A program made the translations under genes and the position numbers. The notes beneath the pieces were generated by a model that had not been told where the DNA came from, ran no database searches, and saw only the letters and a list, made by a program, of their open reading frames with translations. Positions 1-7,875 of a stretch of DNA of 64,000 bases are shown here, one piece after another. Position 1 is the stretch's first letter. Every line of letters begins with the position of its first letter. This stretch comes from Paenibacillus sp. sptzw28 (GTDB lineage: Bacteria; Bacillota; Bacilli; Paenibacillales; Paenibacillaceae): positions 4,250,001-4,314,000 of the forward strand of contig NZ_CP080545.1 of assembly GCF_019550795.1 (NCBI RefSeq), in the 5' to 3' direction.

Positions 1-408
1 GAGGATTACTTTGATGTGCGGCTGATTGCCCCCGGCGCTCCGGCTGAGCTTCTGCCGGCATTTACTGTAGAGCCGGTACGAACGCAGCATATTCCGGGCA
101 AGCCGAGTTTTTCTTATATCATTAATAATTCGTTTTTTTATTCCGCCGATATGAGATTTGACCGGGAACTGCTGGAGGAACTGGTTGAGCGGGGCTGTGA
201 AACGATTTTTCATGAATGTCAGTTCAGCCCCCCCGGTATCGTGCACACGACGCTGGACGAGCTTCTATCGCTGCCCCGGAGCATACAAGAACGCGTCTGG
301 CTCATGCATTACGATGATGCGAAGCCGGAGTACGAACAAGCTATCGGCCCAATGCGCTTCGTGGAGCAGCATCAAATGTATTCGTTTAACCGAAAAACAG
401 CCCGCTGA
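1..408 (+). CDS. MBL-fold metallo-hydrolase, C-terminal part
   Basis: This is the C-terminal 135 residues of a gene that starts left of the window; the frame is open from base 1. The fragment resembles the end of metallo-beta-lactamase-fold hydrolases: a beta-rich stretch with alternating hydrophobic strands (SFSYIINNSFFYSADM), an HECQF segment and a late MHYDD segment that fits the last metal-binding histidine region. The N-terminal HxHxDH motif lies outside the window, so the substrate cannot be inferred. The stop codon falls inside the loop of the terminator hairpin that follows. A GTG at position 16 is in frame but has no ribosome binding site and is probably internal. Confidence 0.7.
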   Translation, partial: EDYFDVRLIAPGAPAELLPAFTVEPVRTQHIPGKPSFSYIINNSFFYSADMRFDRELLEELVERGCETIFHECQFSPPGIVHTTLDELLSLPRSIQERVWLMHYDDAKPEYEQAIGPMRFVEQHQMYSFNRKTAR

Positions 409-423
409 GTGCGGGCTGTTTCC
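393..423. terminator. Bidirectional rho-independent terminator
   Basis: An 11-bp perfect stem (395-405 with 411-421) has a 5-base loop that contains the TGA stop of the left-hand gene. Read on the minus strand it ends in TTTTTC, so it can also end the convergent DUF3892 gene at 447. Confidence 0.85.
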
Positions 424-446
424 ATGTGAAGGTCGTGTATATGCTC

Positions 447-710
447 TTAGAAATTCGGAAGTTCATCGAGGTTGTTGGCGGGATCTCCGTCCGCATCGCC
501 GCGGATATATGTCTCGCCATCTCTTCCTTTAAAAGCATTAACGCCGGCGATTTGGCCGGCCTGTACCTCTTGAAGCGCTTGAGTATAGTCGAGAACCCGT
601 CCTGAGGATGTCTTAAAGGCCTGCAGGTCCCCATCCCCGTTTTTTTGTACAGCCACAAACGACTCGCGAGCCGACTGATTGTTCGGTTGACCTATCTGGT
701 TCAAATGCAT
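447..710 (-). CDS. DUF3892-like small protein
   Basis: An 87-residue protein that fits the DUF3892 family of small Firmicute proteins of unknown function: a beta-rich core (FVAVQKNGDGDLQAFKTSSG), a central ALQEVQAGQIAGVNAF segment and an acidic, Asp-rich tail with GDADGDPANNLDELP. There is no signal peptide or membrane segment. AGGAGG sits only 3 bases before the ATG at 710, while the TTG two codons further in (residue 3) is about 9 bases away, so TTG may be the true start. It shares the bidirectional terminator at 393-423 with the convergent upstream gene. Confidence 0.75.
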   Translation of the reverse strand: MHLNQIGQPNNQSARESFVAVQKNGDGDLQAFKTSSGRVLDYTQALQEVQAGQIAGVNAFKGRDGETYIRGDADGDPANNLDELPNF

Positions 711-785
711 CTGCCTCCTTTACATCTTCTTGCCGGCATAGCATTCCCCGCGTTCCCTTGAATTATTCTGCAGCAGCTTCAGTAT

Positions 786-1025
786 CTACCCGTTTTTGTT
801 GCGCAGAGGCGGCCGTTGTCCATCCTGCAAGGGTGCGGGAACCATTTGTTTTGAAGAGCCCCGCGAACCATAAACGTCACCCAAAACTGAGCGGCTAAGT
901 GGATACACATCCGAAGAAACGCTTTCATTGAAGCTGTTGTCAATATGGATCGCGGGTTCGGCCGAACCGATGGCGCACCCGGAACAAACGATCAAGCAAG
1001 CTGCCGCATATATCGCCCTCTTCAA
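786..1025 (-). CDS. Small putative lipoprotein
   Basis: A 79-residue protein not matched to a named family. The N-terminus reads as a lipoprotein signal: MKR, a hydrophobic AIYAAACLIV run and a lipobox ending at Cys17 (VCSGC). The remainder is hydrophilic, rich in Ser, Pro and Gly, and has no visible domain. The start is TTG at 1025, with a GGGGG Shine-Dalgarno-like run 8-12 bases upstream; an ATG at 1032 is in another frame. It would be attached to the outer face of the membrane. Codon use and the clear signal peptide make it more likely real than not. Confidence 0.55.
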   Translation of the reverse strand: MKRAIYAAACLIVCSGCAIGSAEPAIHIDNSFNESVSSDVYPLSRSVLGDVYGSRGSSKQMVPAPLQDGQRPPLRNKNG

Positions 1026-1049
1026 GCTGCATCAAGCCCCCTGGTTTAA

Positions 1050-1078
1050 ATCATAACCTTGGAACTATTATGCACCAA
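1050..1078 (-). promoter_or_regulatory. Possible SigA promoter for the small lipoprotein gene
   Basis: On the minus strand, TTGGTG (1073-1078) and TATGAT (1050-1055) are separated by 17 bases. The -10 is good and the -35 is weak. The leader would be very short, with the Shine-Dalgarno run starting almost at the predicted start site. Confidence 0.35.
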
Positions 1079-1101
1079 CATTAAGAAGGGCAAACCTTAC
1101 A

Positions 1102-1347
1102 CTATTCTCTCCTCGCCGGCCCCGCCTCCGGAGGAAGCTTCCGCAGCCATACAAACGCCTCATCATAAGAAATCGTATCCCTGATTACCATTCGGGCAGC
1201 GTACACGCAAACCGTGATCACGATACCGAACAAACCGACCAGCCAAACAGCCAAGAAAGCAGCTTCTCTAAGGATACAAACTCCCCCCGCATTCTCATTT
1301 AACGTACAATATGCGGGTATCGGCCCAAATAGTATCGGTGGTCTCAT
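1102..1347 (-). CDS. Small single-pass membrane protein, unknown function
   Basis: I do not recognise this 81-residue protein. It has one strong membrane segment (about residues 30-52, AFLAVWLVGLFGIVITVCVY) followed by a short charged tail ending PPEAGPARRE. A longer frame opens at 1401, but that region holds the divergent tRNA-Val promoter (1361-1389), so I start at the ATG at 1347. No good Shine-Dalgarno sequence is visible before it, which lowers confidence. It could be a non-coding frame with a chance hydrophobic run. Confidence 0.35.
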   Translation of the reverse strand: MRPPILFGPIPAYCTLNENAGGVCILREAAFLAVWLVGLFGIVITVCVYAARMVIRDTISYDEAFVWLRKLPPEAGPARRE

Positions 1348-1360
1348 ATCGAAAAAAGTA

Positions 1361-1389
1361 TTGACTTCAATTTTTCTATTTGATATATT
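1361..1389 (+). promoter_or_regulatory. SigA promoter of tRNA-Val
   Basis: TTGACT (1361-1366) and TATATT (1384-1389) are separated by exactly 17 bases and lie 29 bases upstream of the mature tRNA 5' end. Confidence 0.85.
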
Positions 1390-1418
1390 ATTACTTGTCA
1401 CTAACGAAACTTTTTTGT

Positions 1419-1494
1419 GATCTGATAGCTCAGCTGGGAGAGCACCATCTTGACAGGGTGGGGGTCACAGGTTCGAACCCTGTTCAGATCACCA
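1419..1494 (+). tRNA. tRNA-Val (GAC)
   Basis: A complete 76-base cloverleaf: acceptor stem GATCTGA/TCAGATC, D arm GCTC..GAGC, anticodon stem CCATC/GGTGG with loop TTGACAG (anticodon GAC, reading GTC and GTT), T arm ACAGG TTCGAAC CCTGT, and an encoded 3' ACCA. It stands alone, with its own promoter and a terminator just downstream. Confidence 0.97.
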
Positions 1495-1506
1495 TAATAC
1501 AAACGC

Positions 1507-1537
1507 CGAAAGCCTTCGTAATCGAGGCTTTTTTTGT
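1507..1537 (+). terminator. Terminator of tRNA-Val
   Basis: A GAAAGCCTTCG / CGAGGCTTTT stem with a TAAT loop and one bulge is followed by a run of T residues (1530-1537). Confidence 0.85.
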
Positions 1538-1630
1538 TGTCTGTCCATCCCCTTCTTGCAGTACGACCATTGAATAAATAGCTCCGGATTGCGCCACCTT
1601 ATCGGTATCACACCAGTGGAGGTATTTTTA

Positions 1631-1906
1631 ATGATCGGGATGAAGGTTAGATATGAAATCGGAGCTGTTAATTTAAAGATAAGCAATGTTACGCCAAGGG
1701 ATGCGGAGAGCTACGTCCTTCTTACGGCTGCAGACGAAGCGAGCAATGAGATTGTGTTTGCTCTCTCGCATGAACAGGCAGAACATCTTGAGACTGAGCT
1801 TTACGAGGCAAACCGCCGATGGAAAGAACATTCTGCAACCACGAGATTTTCGCTTACCGATGGGAGAGAGCCGGAAGTCGAGGAAAATCCGGATCCAACG
1901 CATTGA
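1631..1906 (+). CDS. Hypothetical protein, 91 aa
   Basis: I do not recognise this 91-residue soluble protein. It starts MIGMKVRYEIG, has a likely beta-strand first half (NLKISNVTPRDAESYVLL), a helical middle (HEQAEHLETELYEANRRW) and an acidic tail. There is no signal peptide or membrane segment. The frame opens at 1589, but GGAGG at 1618-1622 lies 8 bases before the ATG at 1631 and fixes the start there. A weak hairpin at about 1929-1963 (CCCGGT/ACCGGG) may end its transcript. Confidence 0.6.
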   Translation: MIGMKVRYEIGAVNLKISNVTPRDAESYVLLTAADEASNEIVFALSHEQAEHLETELYEANRRWKEHSATTRFSLTDGREPEVEENPDPTH

Positions 1907-2069
1907 ATTTCTGATTGATCAAACGATAGGCCCGGTACTAAGCCGCCGCAAGTCAGCTGCTGAACCGGGTCTTCGAGCTTTTCTCTTCCACCGCAACATT
2001 TCTCGGATTGTTACCGTCTAATCAGTACATGCAAGACAAAACAAACGAAAATTATGGGGTGAGCCGTTC

Positions 2070-3065
2070 ATGAGGAGAAGCTTAGCTATGCTCTCTGTGA
2101 TTATGCTGCTGTTTCTTGCCGCATCGCAATCGGTTTGGGCATTTACCGACACCAAGAATGACCCGAACGCATCGAAAATCGCCGACCTGCAAAAGCAGGG
2201 CATCATTACCGGCGATAAAGACGGGTTATACAAGCCGGGCGCAAAATTGACCTACGCGGCTGGAATCGCATTGATCGTCAAAGGCCTTGGTCTCAATATC
2301 GATAACATTCGTTTTATAAAAGAACCAAAGGCAAGCGATTATTTTACGAAGGTAAAAGATAACGTCTGGTACTCCGACGCCTTCATCATAGCCGCAAATA
2401 ACGGTCTTGAAGTGGCTAAGGATGTCGATCCCTCGTGGGCGATGACCCGGGAGCAGTTCGCACATCATTTGTTCCGGGCGATAATGACAACAGGCGATTA
2501 TGCTTTTATCGAAATCTATGTCATGATTCATGATGAGAGTGACGTCAGTTCCGCTTATATGGAGAGCATCCAGAAGCTGCTGATTACGAAAATCGCCGAA
2601 CTCGACAAGAAGCAGAACTTTTATCCGAAAGCTGAAATCAAGCGTGGTGAGGCAGCCGGTTGGCTGTATGGCGCGATGAAATTCGTAAAGGAGAACGTTA
2701 CAATTCCGGCGCCGGGAGGAGAGCCGCAGCCTACTCCATTGACGGATGTGGCGATCACGGCAAAAGCGGTTAATGAGACGGTGACTGAGGTAACGGTTAC
2801 GGCAAAAGCGCCTAATCCGGGATACGGTCTGCGTATCAGCTCCATTCTGTTTGACGGGGACAAGGCAATCATCAACGTTGAACCGGTTTTTCCACAAGAG
2901 GATAAGTTCTATGCCCAAGTCATTACAGACGTGAAGGCCGTAACGTACATCGCTTCAGACCTTACGCCGGTCCTTGGAGGCGTCGAAATAGGCGGAGGAT
3001 CCTCCGGAAGTTCGGGAATCTCTCCCCCAACCGACCCGGACCACCCGGTATCAAGCACAAATTAA
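2070..3065 (+). CDS. Secreted SLH-domain protein with PrcB-like C-terminal domain
   Basis: A 331-residue exported protein. Residues 1-25 form a Sec signal peptide ending SVWAF. Three divergent S-layer homology repeats follow (about 25-80, 85-145 and 165-210), recognisable by hydrophobic/aromatic spacing and motifs such as GIITGDKDGLYKPGAKLTYA and the alternating F..V.D..W/Y..A pattern. After a Pro/Gly linker (PAPGGEPQPTP) comes a beta-rich domain (about 250-310, GYGLRISSILFDGDKAIIN and then AQVITDVKAV) that resembles PrcB C-terminal domains; this last assignment is by pattern only. SLH repeats normally bind pyruvylated wall polymer, so it probably sits on the cell surface. GGGGTGA lies 7 bases before the ATG. 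It is convergent with the radical SAM gene and shares its terminator. Confidence 0.8.
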   Translation: MRRSLAMLSVIMLLFLAASQSVWAFTDTKNDPNASKIADLQKQGIITGDKDGLYKPGAKLTYAAGIALIVKGLGLNIDNIRFIKEPKASDYFTKVKDNVWYSDAFIIAANNGLEVAKDVDPSWAMTREQFAHHLFRAIMTTGDYAFIEIYVMIHDESDVSSAYMESIQKLLITKIAELDKKQNFYPKAEIKRGEAAGWLYGAMKFVKENVTIPAPGGEPQPTPLTDVAITAKAVNETVTEVTVTAKAPNPGYGLRISSILFDGDKAIINVEPVFPQEDKFYAQVITDVKAVTYIASDLTPVLGGVEIGGGSSGSSGISPPTDPDHPVSSTN

Positions 3066-3087
3066 CCTTCTTTCACCTATATTAAGA

Positions 3088-3120
3088 AAAGCGCCCAAGG
3101 ATCTCTTCTTGGGCGCTTCT
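3088..3120. terminator. Bidirectional terminator between convergent genes
   Basis: An AGCGCCCAAG / CTTGGGCGCT stem with an 8-base loop is flanked by T-rich ends on both strands (TTCTCT on plus, TTTTC on minus). It serves the SLH gene and the radical SAM gene. Confidence 0.88.
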
Positions 3121-3126
3121 CTATGG

Positions 3127-3945
3127 TTACGGCAGGAAGCCATCCTGTCCGAAGTATACCGCTCCATGCGGCATAAGCGAGCACAGCTCCGCGGCAAACC
3201 GGTCTGCCGTCCTAGGCTCATAAAGCTTCTCCAGACCGAGCTCGCGATATCTCTCCCGCATGCCGAGCTGGGCCGACCGTTTCCCTGCGCTTCCGTCTCC
3301 ACGGAAGAAATCGTCAATGACGACCCGCGGCGCTTCCTCCGCAAGGCGAGCGGCGAAACCGTCCGAACAGGGCAGCAGCGGGGAGACCGCAGCCTGCACC
3401 GGAATGCCCTGCTCGCGAAGCATACGTATCGCTCGCCATCTCGAAGCAAGCGGCGGCGCCGCCGGAGTGAGCCGCTTGCGTACAGGCTCAAGGTCCGTTT
3501 CCACTGTCATGCTGACTCGTACGCGGGCGCCCAGCTGCTTTAACAGGTCGGCGTCGCGCAGTACAAGCGGGCTCCTGGTTTGGACAAGGACAAACTCGGG
3601 TGGGGACTCCACCATCACTTCAAGAATCATCCTCGTGAGGCGAGATTTGTATTCAGAAGGCTGATACGGATCGGTAGCCGAAGACATAAACACCGTAACC
3701 GGCCCTTTAATAAGTGCCTTCTGCCATTCCCGGCGAAATGAATTTTGGTCCACGCCCTTCGCCTCGATCCATTCGCCCCAAGGCTGTCCGCGAAACAGAG
3801 CCACCGGCATCCGTCTGACGTAGCAATAAGAACAGCCAAAGACACAGCCTATGTATGGATTTATCGTATATGAATAACCGGTCAAATAACCGGATGCCGG
3901 ATTAAGCAGTCTTGGCGGACGTTTGTTTCCTTCAGCTGCCGTCAT
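3127..3945 (-). CDS. Radical SAM protein, SplB/Rv2578c-like
   Basis: A 272-residue radical SAM enzyme. The iron-sulfur binding motif CxxxCxxC is plain near residue 35 (CVFGCSYC), preceded by the GYSYTINPYIGC lead-in typical of the spore-photoproduct-lyase-like / Rv2578c family. SAM binding would be through FMSSATDPYQPSE and the later beta strands. The short length and absence of SplB's long N-terminal region argue against a true spore photoproduct lyase; the reaction is unknown. It lies 3 bases after ung, so the two are probably cotranscribed, which fits a nucleic-acid repair theme but does not prove one. Confidence 0.85.
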   Translation of the reverse strand: MTAAEGNKRPPRLLNPASGYLTGYSYTINPYIGCVFGCSYCYVRRMPVALFRGQPWGEWIEAKGVDQNSFRREWQKALIKGPVTVFMSSATDPYQPSEYKSRLTRMILEVMVESPPEFVLVQTRSPLVLRDADLLKQLGARVRVSMTVETDLEPVRKRLTPAAPPLASRWRAIRMLREQGIPVQAAVSPLLPCSDGFAARLAEEAPRVVIDDFFRGDGSAGKRSAQLGMRERYRELGLEKLYEPRTADRFAAELCSLMPHGAVYFGQDGFLP

Positions 3946-3948
3946 AGG

Positions 3949-4662
3949 CTATCCTTCATCCAAAGCAGCCGCTGACTCTGATTGGGCGAGGGCCGGAATA
4001 CACCAATCAATCTCGGGGCTGCCGATACTGCGAAGAAACGCATTGGCGCGGGAGAACGGACGGCTGCCGAAAAACCCGCGATGCGCCGCGAAGGGACTCG
4101 GGTGCGGAGAAGAGATAATACAGTGGCGGTCCGTGTCGATCGCCGAAGCTTTCTCCTGGGCATGCTTGCCCCAAAGAATAAAGACTACCGGCCGCTCCCG
4201 CTCATTTAGTGCGTCAATCACGGCGCCGGTAAACCTCTCCCAGCCCATCCCCTGATGCGATGCTGCAAGTCCGGCCTGAACGGTCAGAACATTATTAAGC
4301 AGCATGACGCCCTGCTTCGCCCAAGATACGAGATACCCGTGATCAGGAATCGGACACCCCAGATCATCGCGCAGTTCTTTGAAAATATTTTGCAGAGACG
4401 GCGGCGACTTTACACCCGGTTGAACGGAGAAGCTTAACCCGTGCGCCTGACCCGGCCCGTGGTATGGATCTTGCCCGATAATAACGACACGGGTATCCTC
4501 ATATGAGGTATAATGAAGAGCATTAAAAATTTCGTGCATACTCGGATAAACCGTCACACTCCGGTACTGATCCGCCAGGCGCGACCGAAGCTCCTTGTAA
4601 TATGACTGCTCAAGCTCTTTATTCAAAATGTCAGCCCAATCGTTTTTGAAAATAACCGCCAT
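3949..4662 (-). CDS. ung: Uracil-DNA glycosylase
   Basis: Family-1 uracil-DNA glycosylase, 237 residues, which excises uracil from DNA to start base-excision repair. The catalytic water-activating loop [17 protein letters not shown] (about residues 62-78) contains the catalytic Asp, and the C-terminal [16 protein letters not shown] holds the conserved His and DNA-intercalating loop. Length is normal, with a slightly extended tail ([10 protein letters not shown]). AGGAGGAG lies about 6 bases before the ATG. It starts just downstream of the tRNA-cluster terminator and probably has its own promoter in the short gap 4663-4704, though I cannot pick one with confidence. Confidence 0.97.
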   Translation of the reverse strand: MAVIFKNDWADILNKELEQSYYKELRSRLADQYRSVTVYPSMHEIFNALHYTSYEDTRVVIIGQDPYHGPGQAHGLSFSVQPGVKSPPSLQNIFKELRDDLGCPIPDHGYLVSWAKQGVMLLNNVLTVQAGLAASHQGMGWERFTGAVIDALNERERPVVFILWGKHAQEKASAIDTDRHCIISSPHPSPFAAHRGFFGSRPFSRANAFLRSIGSPEIDWCIPALAQSESAAALDEG

Positions 4663-4704
4663 AAGCTCCTCCTTCTCTTGGCACGTACAATGGAAAAAGA
4701 ATGA

Positions 4705-4750
4705 AGAAAAAGAGTCCCGTCGTTTGTGCTTTCACCGAACAGGACTCTTT
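4705..4750 (-). terminator. Terminator of the tRNA cluster
   Basis: On the minus strand an AAAGAGTCCTG / CGGGACTCTTT stem is followed by TTTTTCTT. It ends the fMet-Ile2-Leu tRNA transcript just upstream of ung. Confidence 0.88.
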
Positions 4751-4793
4751 ATGTATGATACCGAATTGTTACCCTACCAAGTAGAGTTAGAAA

Positions 4794-4879
4794 TGCCGAG
4801 GACGGGAATCGAACCCGTACGGTGGTCACCCACCGCAGGATTTTAAGTCCTGTGCGTCTGCCAGTTCCGCCACCCCGGC
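4794..4879 (-). tRNA. tRNA-Leu (TAA)
   Basis: An 86-base class II tRNA with acceptor stem GCCGGGG/CCTCGGC (one G-U pair), anticodon stem CAGGA/TCCTG, loop CTTAAAA (anticodon TAA) and a long variable arm (GGTGGGTGACCACC). The 3' CCA is not encoded. It is the last tRNA of a three-gene transcript. Confidence 0.96.
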
Positions 4880-4899
4880 AAATTGTGACGTGCATGGAA

Positions 4900-4976
4900 T
4901 GGTGGGCCCTGAGGGACTCGAACCCCCGACCAATCGGTTATGAGCCGACCGCTCTAACCAACTGAGCTAAGGGCCC
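4900..4976 (-). tRNA. tRNA with CAT anticodon, probably tRNA-Ile2
   Basis: A 77-base cloverleaf with acceptor stem GGGCCCT/AGGGCCC, D arm GCTCAGTTGGTTAGAGC, loop CTCATAA and an encoded CCA. The CAT anticodon could mean Met or the lysidine-modified isoleucine tRNA. The body (GGTTAGAGC, TCATAACCGA) looks like known Bacillus Ile2 tRNAs and unlike elongator Met tRNA, so I favour Ile2, which reads ATA after TilS modification. Confidence 0.88.
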
Positions 4977-4996
4977 TTAAGATACAATCGAAAGGT

Positions 4997-5073
<77 letters not shown>

Positions 5074-5118
5074 ATAGTACCATTTCACAACAACGTCATT
5101 TGAATGGCGACAAGATAT

Positions 5119-5148
5119 AATATACTACATGATAGAACATGAAGTCAA
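5119..5148 (-). promoter_or_regulatory. SigA promoter of the tRNA cluster
   Basis: On the minus strand TTGACT (5143-5148) and TATATT (5119-5124) are separated by 18 bases, about 46 bases upstream of the fMet tRNA. Confidence 0.8.
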
Positions 5149-5395
5149 GAACTATTTTTCAAGGTACAAAACGAACGCCGTACCTGCCTTTTCGGGACTG
5201 AAAAACCTCGATTTCCCGCGGACACTCGTAACCGTATACCCACCAATCATTTTCCATCCGTCTGACGAGACAACCTGCCTGAAATTTAGTTTCGTACAAA
5301 CGGACCCAATACACCCAACGCATGCTGAATCCCTCCACCGCCGTTTTGCTTTAGATTACCCCTTTTACGGAAAATACAAGCATTGAAGCAGCATG
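5149..5395. other. Intergenic stretch with no gene seen
   Basis: About 250 bases between the tRNA promoter and the terminator of the ABC operon. A plus-strand frame of 85 codons (5129-5386) has no ribosome binding site and overlaps the tRNA promoter, so I see nothing coding here. Confidence 0.6.
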
Positions 5396-5436
5396 AAAAA
5401 AACACCCGCCGACGCATGATATGCATCGGCGGGTGT
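5396..5436 (-). terminator. Terminator of the five-gene ABC operon
   Basis: A 16-bp stem (5402-5417 with 5421-5436, one mismatch) ends in seven T residues on the minus strand, directly after the stop of the solute-binding protein gene. Confidence 0.92.
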
Positions 5437-5440
5437 CAGG

Positions 5441-6982
5441 TCAACCTTTACCGTAAACGCCTACTCCTACCCCGCCGCCATCGATCGGCTCAAGAGGTCC
5501 GTTGGGATTTTCTTTAATCTTTTGCAGCAGCGCATCGCCTTTCGTTTGCCATTCTTTCAGCGCTTGATCGACTGTCTTCTTTCCTTCAACCACTTGTTGG
5601 AAGAGCGGCTGACCGTATTGGTTCACCTGATAGATGTTCGGCTTCTCCCGATACAGCTTCTCCATATCCAGATCTTGAGGCGGCACCGGCTTCAGTGCGT
5701 AGAAGGCTCCGATATTGTAGCTCATTCCGTCCTTCGGCTTCAGGAACGATTTGCGCGCAACCATCTCATATGTGCTGCGCGACTTCAGCTTCGCCCACTC
5801 TTTGCTGTTATTGAATTGAATGAAATCCCAGGCGTCTTCACTGTTCTGGGCTTTCGCATTAATTGCCATCAAATTGTTTAAATAGATATTGCCGCCTACG
5901 TCAGGCACCTCCGCAAATGTAGGGATTGTCACTACATCCCAGTCGACACTCGGAACGTTTTTATTTTTTGCCGCGTAATCCTTGGCCCTGGACAGCTCGT
6001 TGATATAGTCATAACCGCTGATTGTCATTGCTACCCGGCCGTTTATGAACATGTCGCCCTGGAACGGATTGAAACCCGGGTTCTCGCCTGCTGCCCCTGA
6101 GAGCGCCGCTTTGTCGTTGATCACGTTCATATCGTTTTGCGTCGGTACGATTTTATTTTTGTACAGGTTTATAATGTCTGTCCATACCCTTTTCCATTGC
6201 GGCGTATCGACCGTCATTTTCTCGCCTTTCTTATCAAACATCATCAGCTGCAGCGGAGCTGCGTAGGTCTGGATATCATAAAACGGATCTCCGCTCCACC
6301 GGTTAAACTGGAAACCGTACTTGCGGTCTTTGCCTTCGCCTTTCGCAATGCGGCCGGCAAGCGCGAATATATCCGGCCACTGCATATTGTCGGTCGGCGG
6401 AGAGATGCCGGCATCGGTAAACATCTTCTTGTTATAGTAGAGTGCGGAAGAATTGAAAGTCGGAGTGAGCGCGTACAGATTGCCGTCGCCGGCGTCCTTG
6501 ATTCCTTCAATAACCGTAGGAACAAAATCTTCTATGTCGAATTTACTGTCTTGTATGAGCGGATCAAGCTGCTTGAGCATATTGTCCTGAACCAGCCGTT
6601 TCAAGTAAGCGGAATCCAGCACGACGACGTCTACCGGATTTTTGCCGTTTAACAGCTCCTTAATCTTCTCGTACGGATCGGGCTGCTTCTTGTTCGGATC
6701 GGGCTGCTCGAAACGCTGGTCGTCATAGTTGATGGCTCCGACGATTTCTATATCGATATTCGGATGCGTCAGCTCGTAGCCATCCGTAAACTGCTGGCGG
6801 AGCCAAGGCTCTTGATCGGCATTCGAATACATAAAACCAACGCGAAGGACTCGTCTTTGGTCGTCGCTCCCGGTCCCCTTGCTGCAAGCCGCAAGCACCG
6901 TCGAAACGAGTGCCAGCGATAAGATGATACCCGAAGCCTTGCGGATGAATGACCCCCGCTTTGATGATCGATTAATTTCCAT
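5441..6982 (-). CDS. Family-1 extracellular solute-binding lipoprotein
   Basis: A 513-residue lipoprotein with a long lipid signal (RKASGIILSLALVSTVLAAC, lipidated Cys about 33) followed by a bacterial family-1 solute-binding fold: the RVGFMYSNADQEPWL start, the FVPTVIEGIKDAGDGNLYAL hinge region and ALYYNKKMFTDAGI typical of sugar or oligosaccharide binding proteins. The tail ends in a Gly-rich GGGVGVGVYGKG. Family members usually feed an ABC importer, yet no importer permease is present: this is the last gene of an operon whose other members look like a MacB/FtsX-type exporter. GGAGGGG sits 8 bases before the ATG, 5 bases after the ATPase gene. It may act as an accessory substrate or signal sensor for the exporter. 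Confidence 0.9.
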   Translation of the reverse strand: MEINRSSKRGSFIRKASGIILSLALVSTVLAACSKGTGSDDQRRVLRVGFMYSNADQEPWLRQQFTDGYELTHPNIDIEIVGAINYDDQRFEQPDPNKKQPDPYEKIKELLNGKNPVDVVVLDSAYLKRLVQDNMLKQLDPLIQDSKFDIEDFVPTVIEGIKDAGDGNLYALTPTFNSSALYYNKKMFTDAGISPPTDNMQWPDIFALAGRIAKGEGKDRKYGFQFNRWSGDPFYDIQTYAAPLQLMMFDKKGEKMTVDTPQWKRVWTDIINLYKNKIVPTQNDMNVINDKAALSGAAGENPGFNPFQGDMFINGRVAMTISGYDYINELSRAKDYAAKNKNVPSVDWDVVTIPTFAEVPDVGGNIYLNNLMAINAKAQNSEDAWDFIQFNNSKEWAKLKSRSTYEMVARKSFLKPKDGMSYNIGAFYALKPVPPQDLDMEKLYREKPNIYQVNQYGQPLFQQVVEGKKTVDQALKEWQTKGDALLQKIKENPNGPLEPIDGGGVGVGVYGKG

Positions 6983-6987
6983 ACTGT

Positions 6988-7869
6988 TTACCCCTCCAAT
7001 GATTTAGGCGGTGAAATAATAATGCGCTCGCCATCGAATTCCATCGATGCCTTGTCTGTAATCTGCAAGGCGGTTAAATAATCTTTCGGTATTTGAAGCC
7101 TGCCTACGCGGTCTACTACGACATATTCCTCGTGGGCTTCCTTAATGCCATCCGGAAGGCCGTTTTCACCTCCGTCCGAATGCAAATTCGGGTTCCGTTT
7201 AATAAATTCCGTGCTGGTTAGACCGTCTCTGATGGCCACGACGCGGTCGACTTTCCCCGCGAGGGATAAATCGTGGGTAACGATCACGATCGTAATGCCG
7301 ATCTCACGGTTCAGCTTACGGAATATATCCATAATCAAATCCGAGGTCCGCGTATCGACAGAGCCTGTAGGTTCGTCGGCGAGCAGCATTTTTGGCCGGT
7401 TGGAGAGCGATATGGCGATGGCCACGCGCTGCTGCTCACCGCCTGAGAGCTGATGCAGCTTGTTATGCATCCGCTCCTTGAGGCCTACCCATTCCAGCAG
7501 CTGTTTGGCATAGGCCCGGTCCAGCTTGGAAGAGAGCATCATCGGCATTTCCACATTTTCCAGCGCCGTCAAATACGGCAGCAGATTGCGCGCATTATTC
7601 TGCCAGATGAAGCCGACCGTATCGCGTTTGTACTCGACAAGCTGATCGTCGGTAATTTTGAGCAAATCCCATTGACCTACCCGTACGGAACCGGCCGAGG
7701 GCCGGTCAAGTCCGCCGAGTATGTTGAGCAGTGTGGATTTGCCGCTGCCGCTGTTGCCGATAATCGCCATCATCTCGCCTTCGCGGACATTAAGATTCAA
7801 GCCCTGCAGCGCAACGACCTCAAGGTCGTCGGATTTATAAATTTTAACTAGTCCTTCACATTGAATCAT
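6988..7869 (-). CDS. ABC transporter ATPase with C-terminal AbrB-like domain
   Basis: A 293-residue protein. Residues 1-225 are a LolD/MacB-class ABC ATPase: Walker A GNSGSGKS, Q-loop WQNNARN, signature LSGGEQQRVA, Walker B MLLADEPTG and the H-loop VTHD. After a Gly/Asp-rich linker (about 226-248) comes a segment of about 40 residues, VVVDRVGRLQIPKDYLTAL and then FDGERIIISPP, which matches the swapped-hairpin AbrB/MazE/SpoVT pattern (GRhxIPK..R..L.I..G.....V..D.I.L). AbrB-type hairpins normally bind DNA or partner proteins, so the tail may dimerise the ATPase or link transport to gene control; neither is shown. It pairs with the adjacent permease, 6 bases upstream. Confidence 0.93.
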   Translation of the reverse strand: MIQCEGLVKIYKSDDLEVVALQGLNLNVREGEMMAIIGNSGSGKSTLLNILGGLDRPSAGSVRVGQWDLLKITDDQLVEYKRDTVGFIWQNNARNLLPYLTALENVEMPMMLSSKLDRAYAKQLLEWVGLKERMHNKLHQLSGGEQQRVAIAISLSNRPKMLLADEPTGSVDTRTSDLIMDIFRKLNREIGITIVIVTHDLSLAGKVDRVVAIRDGLTSTEFIKRNPNLHSDGGENGLPDGIKEAHEEYVVVDRVGRLQIPKDYLTALQITDKASMEFDGERIIISPPKSLEG

Positions 7870-7875
7870 GGCCGA

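Noticed and set aside
1214..1420. 68-codon plus-strand frame ending in tRNA-Val
   Set aside because: It overlaps the tRNA promoter and tRNA start, and its composition is not protein-like.
5129..5386. 85-codon plus-strand frame upstream of the tRNA cluster
   Set aside because: No ribosome binding site, overlaps the tRNA promoter on the other strand, and the protein has no recognisable pattern.
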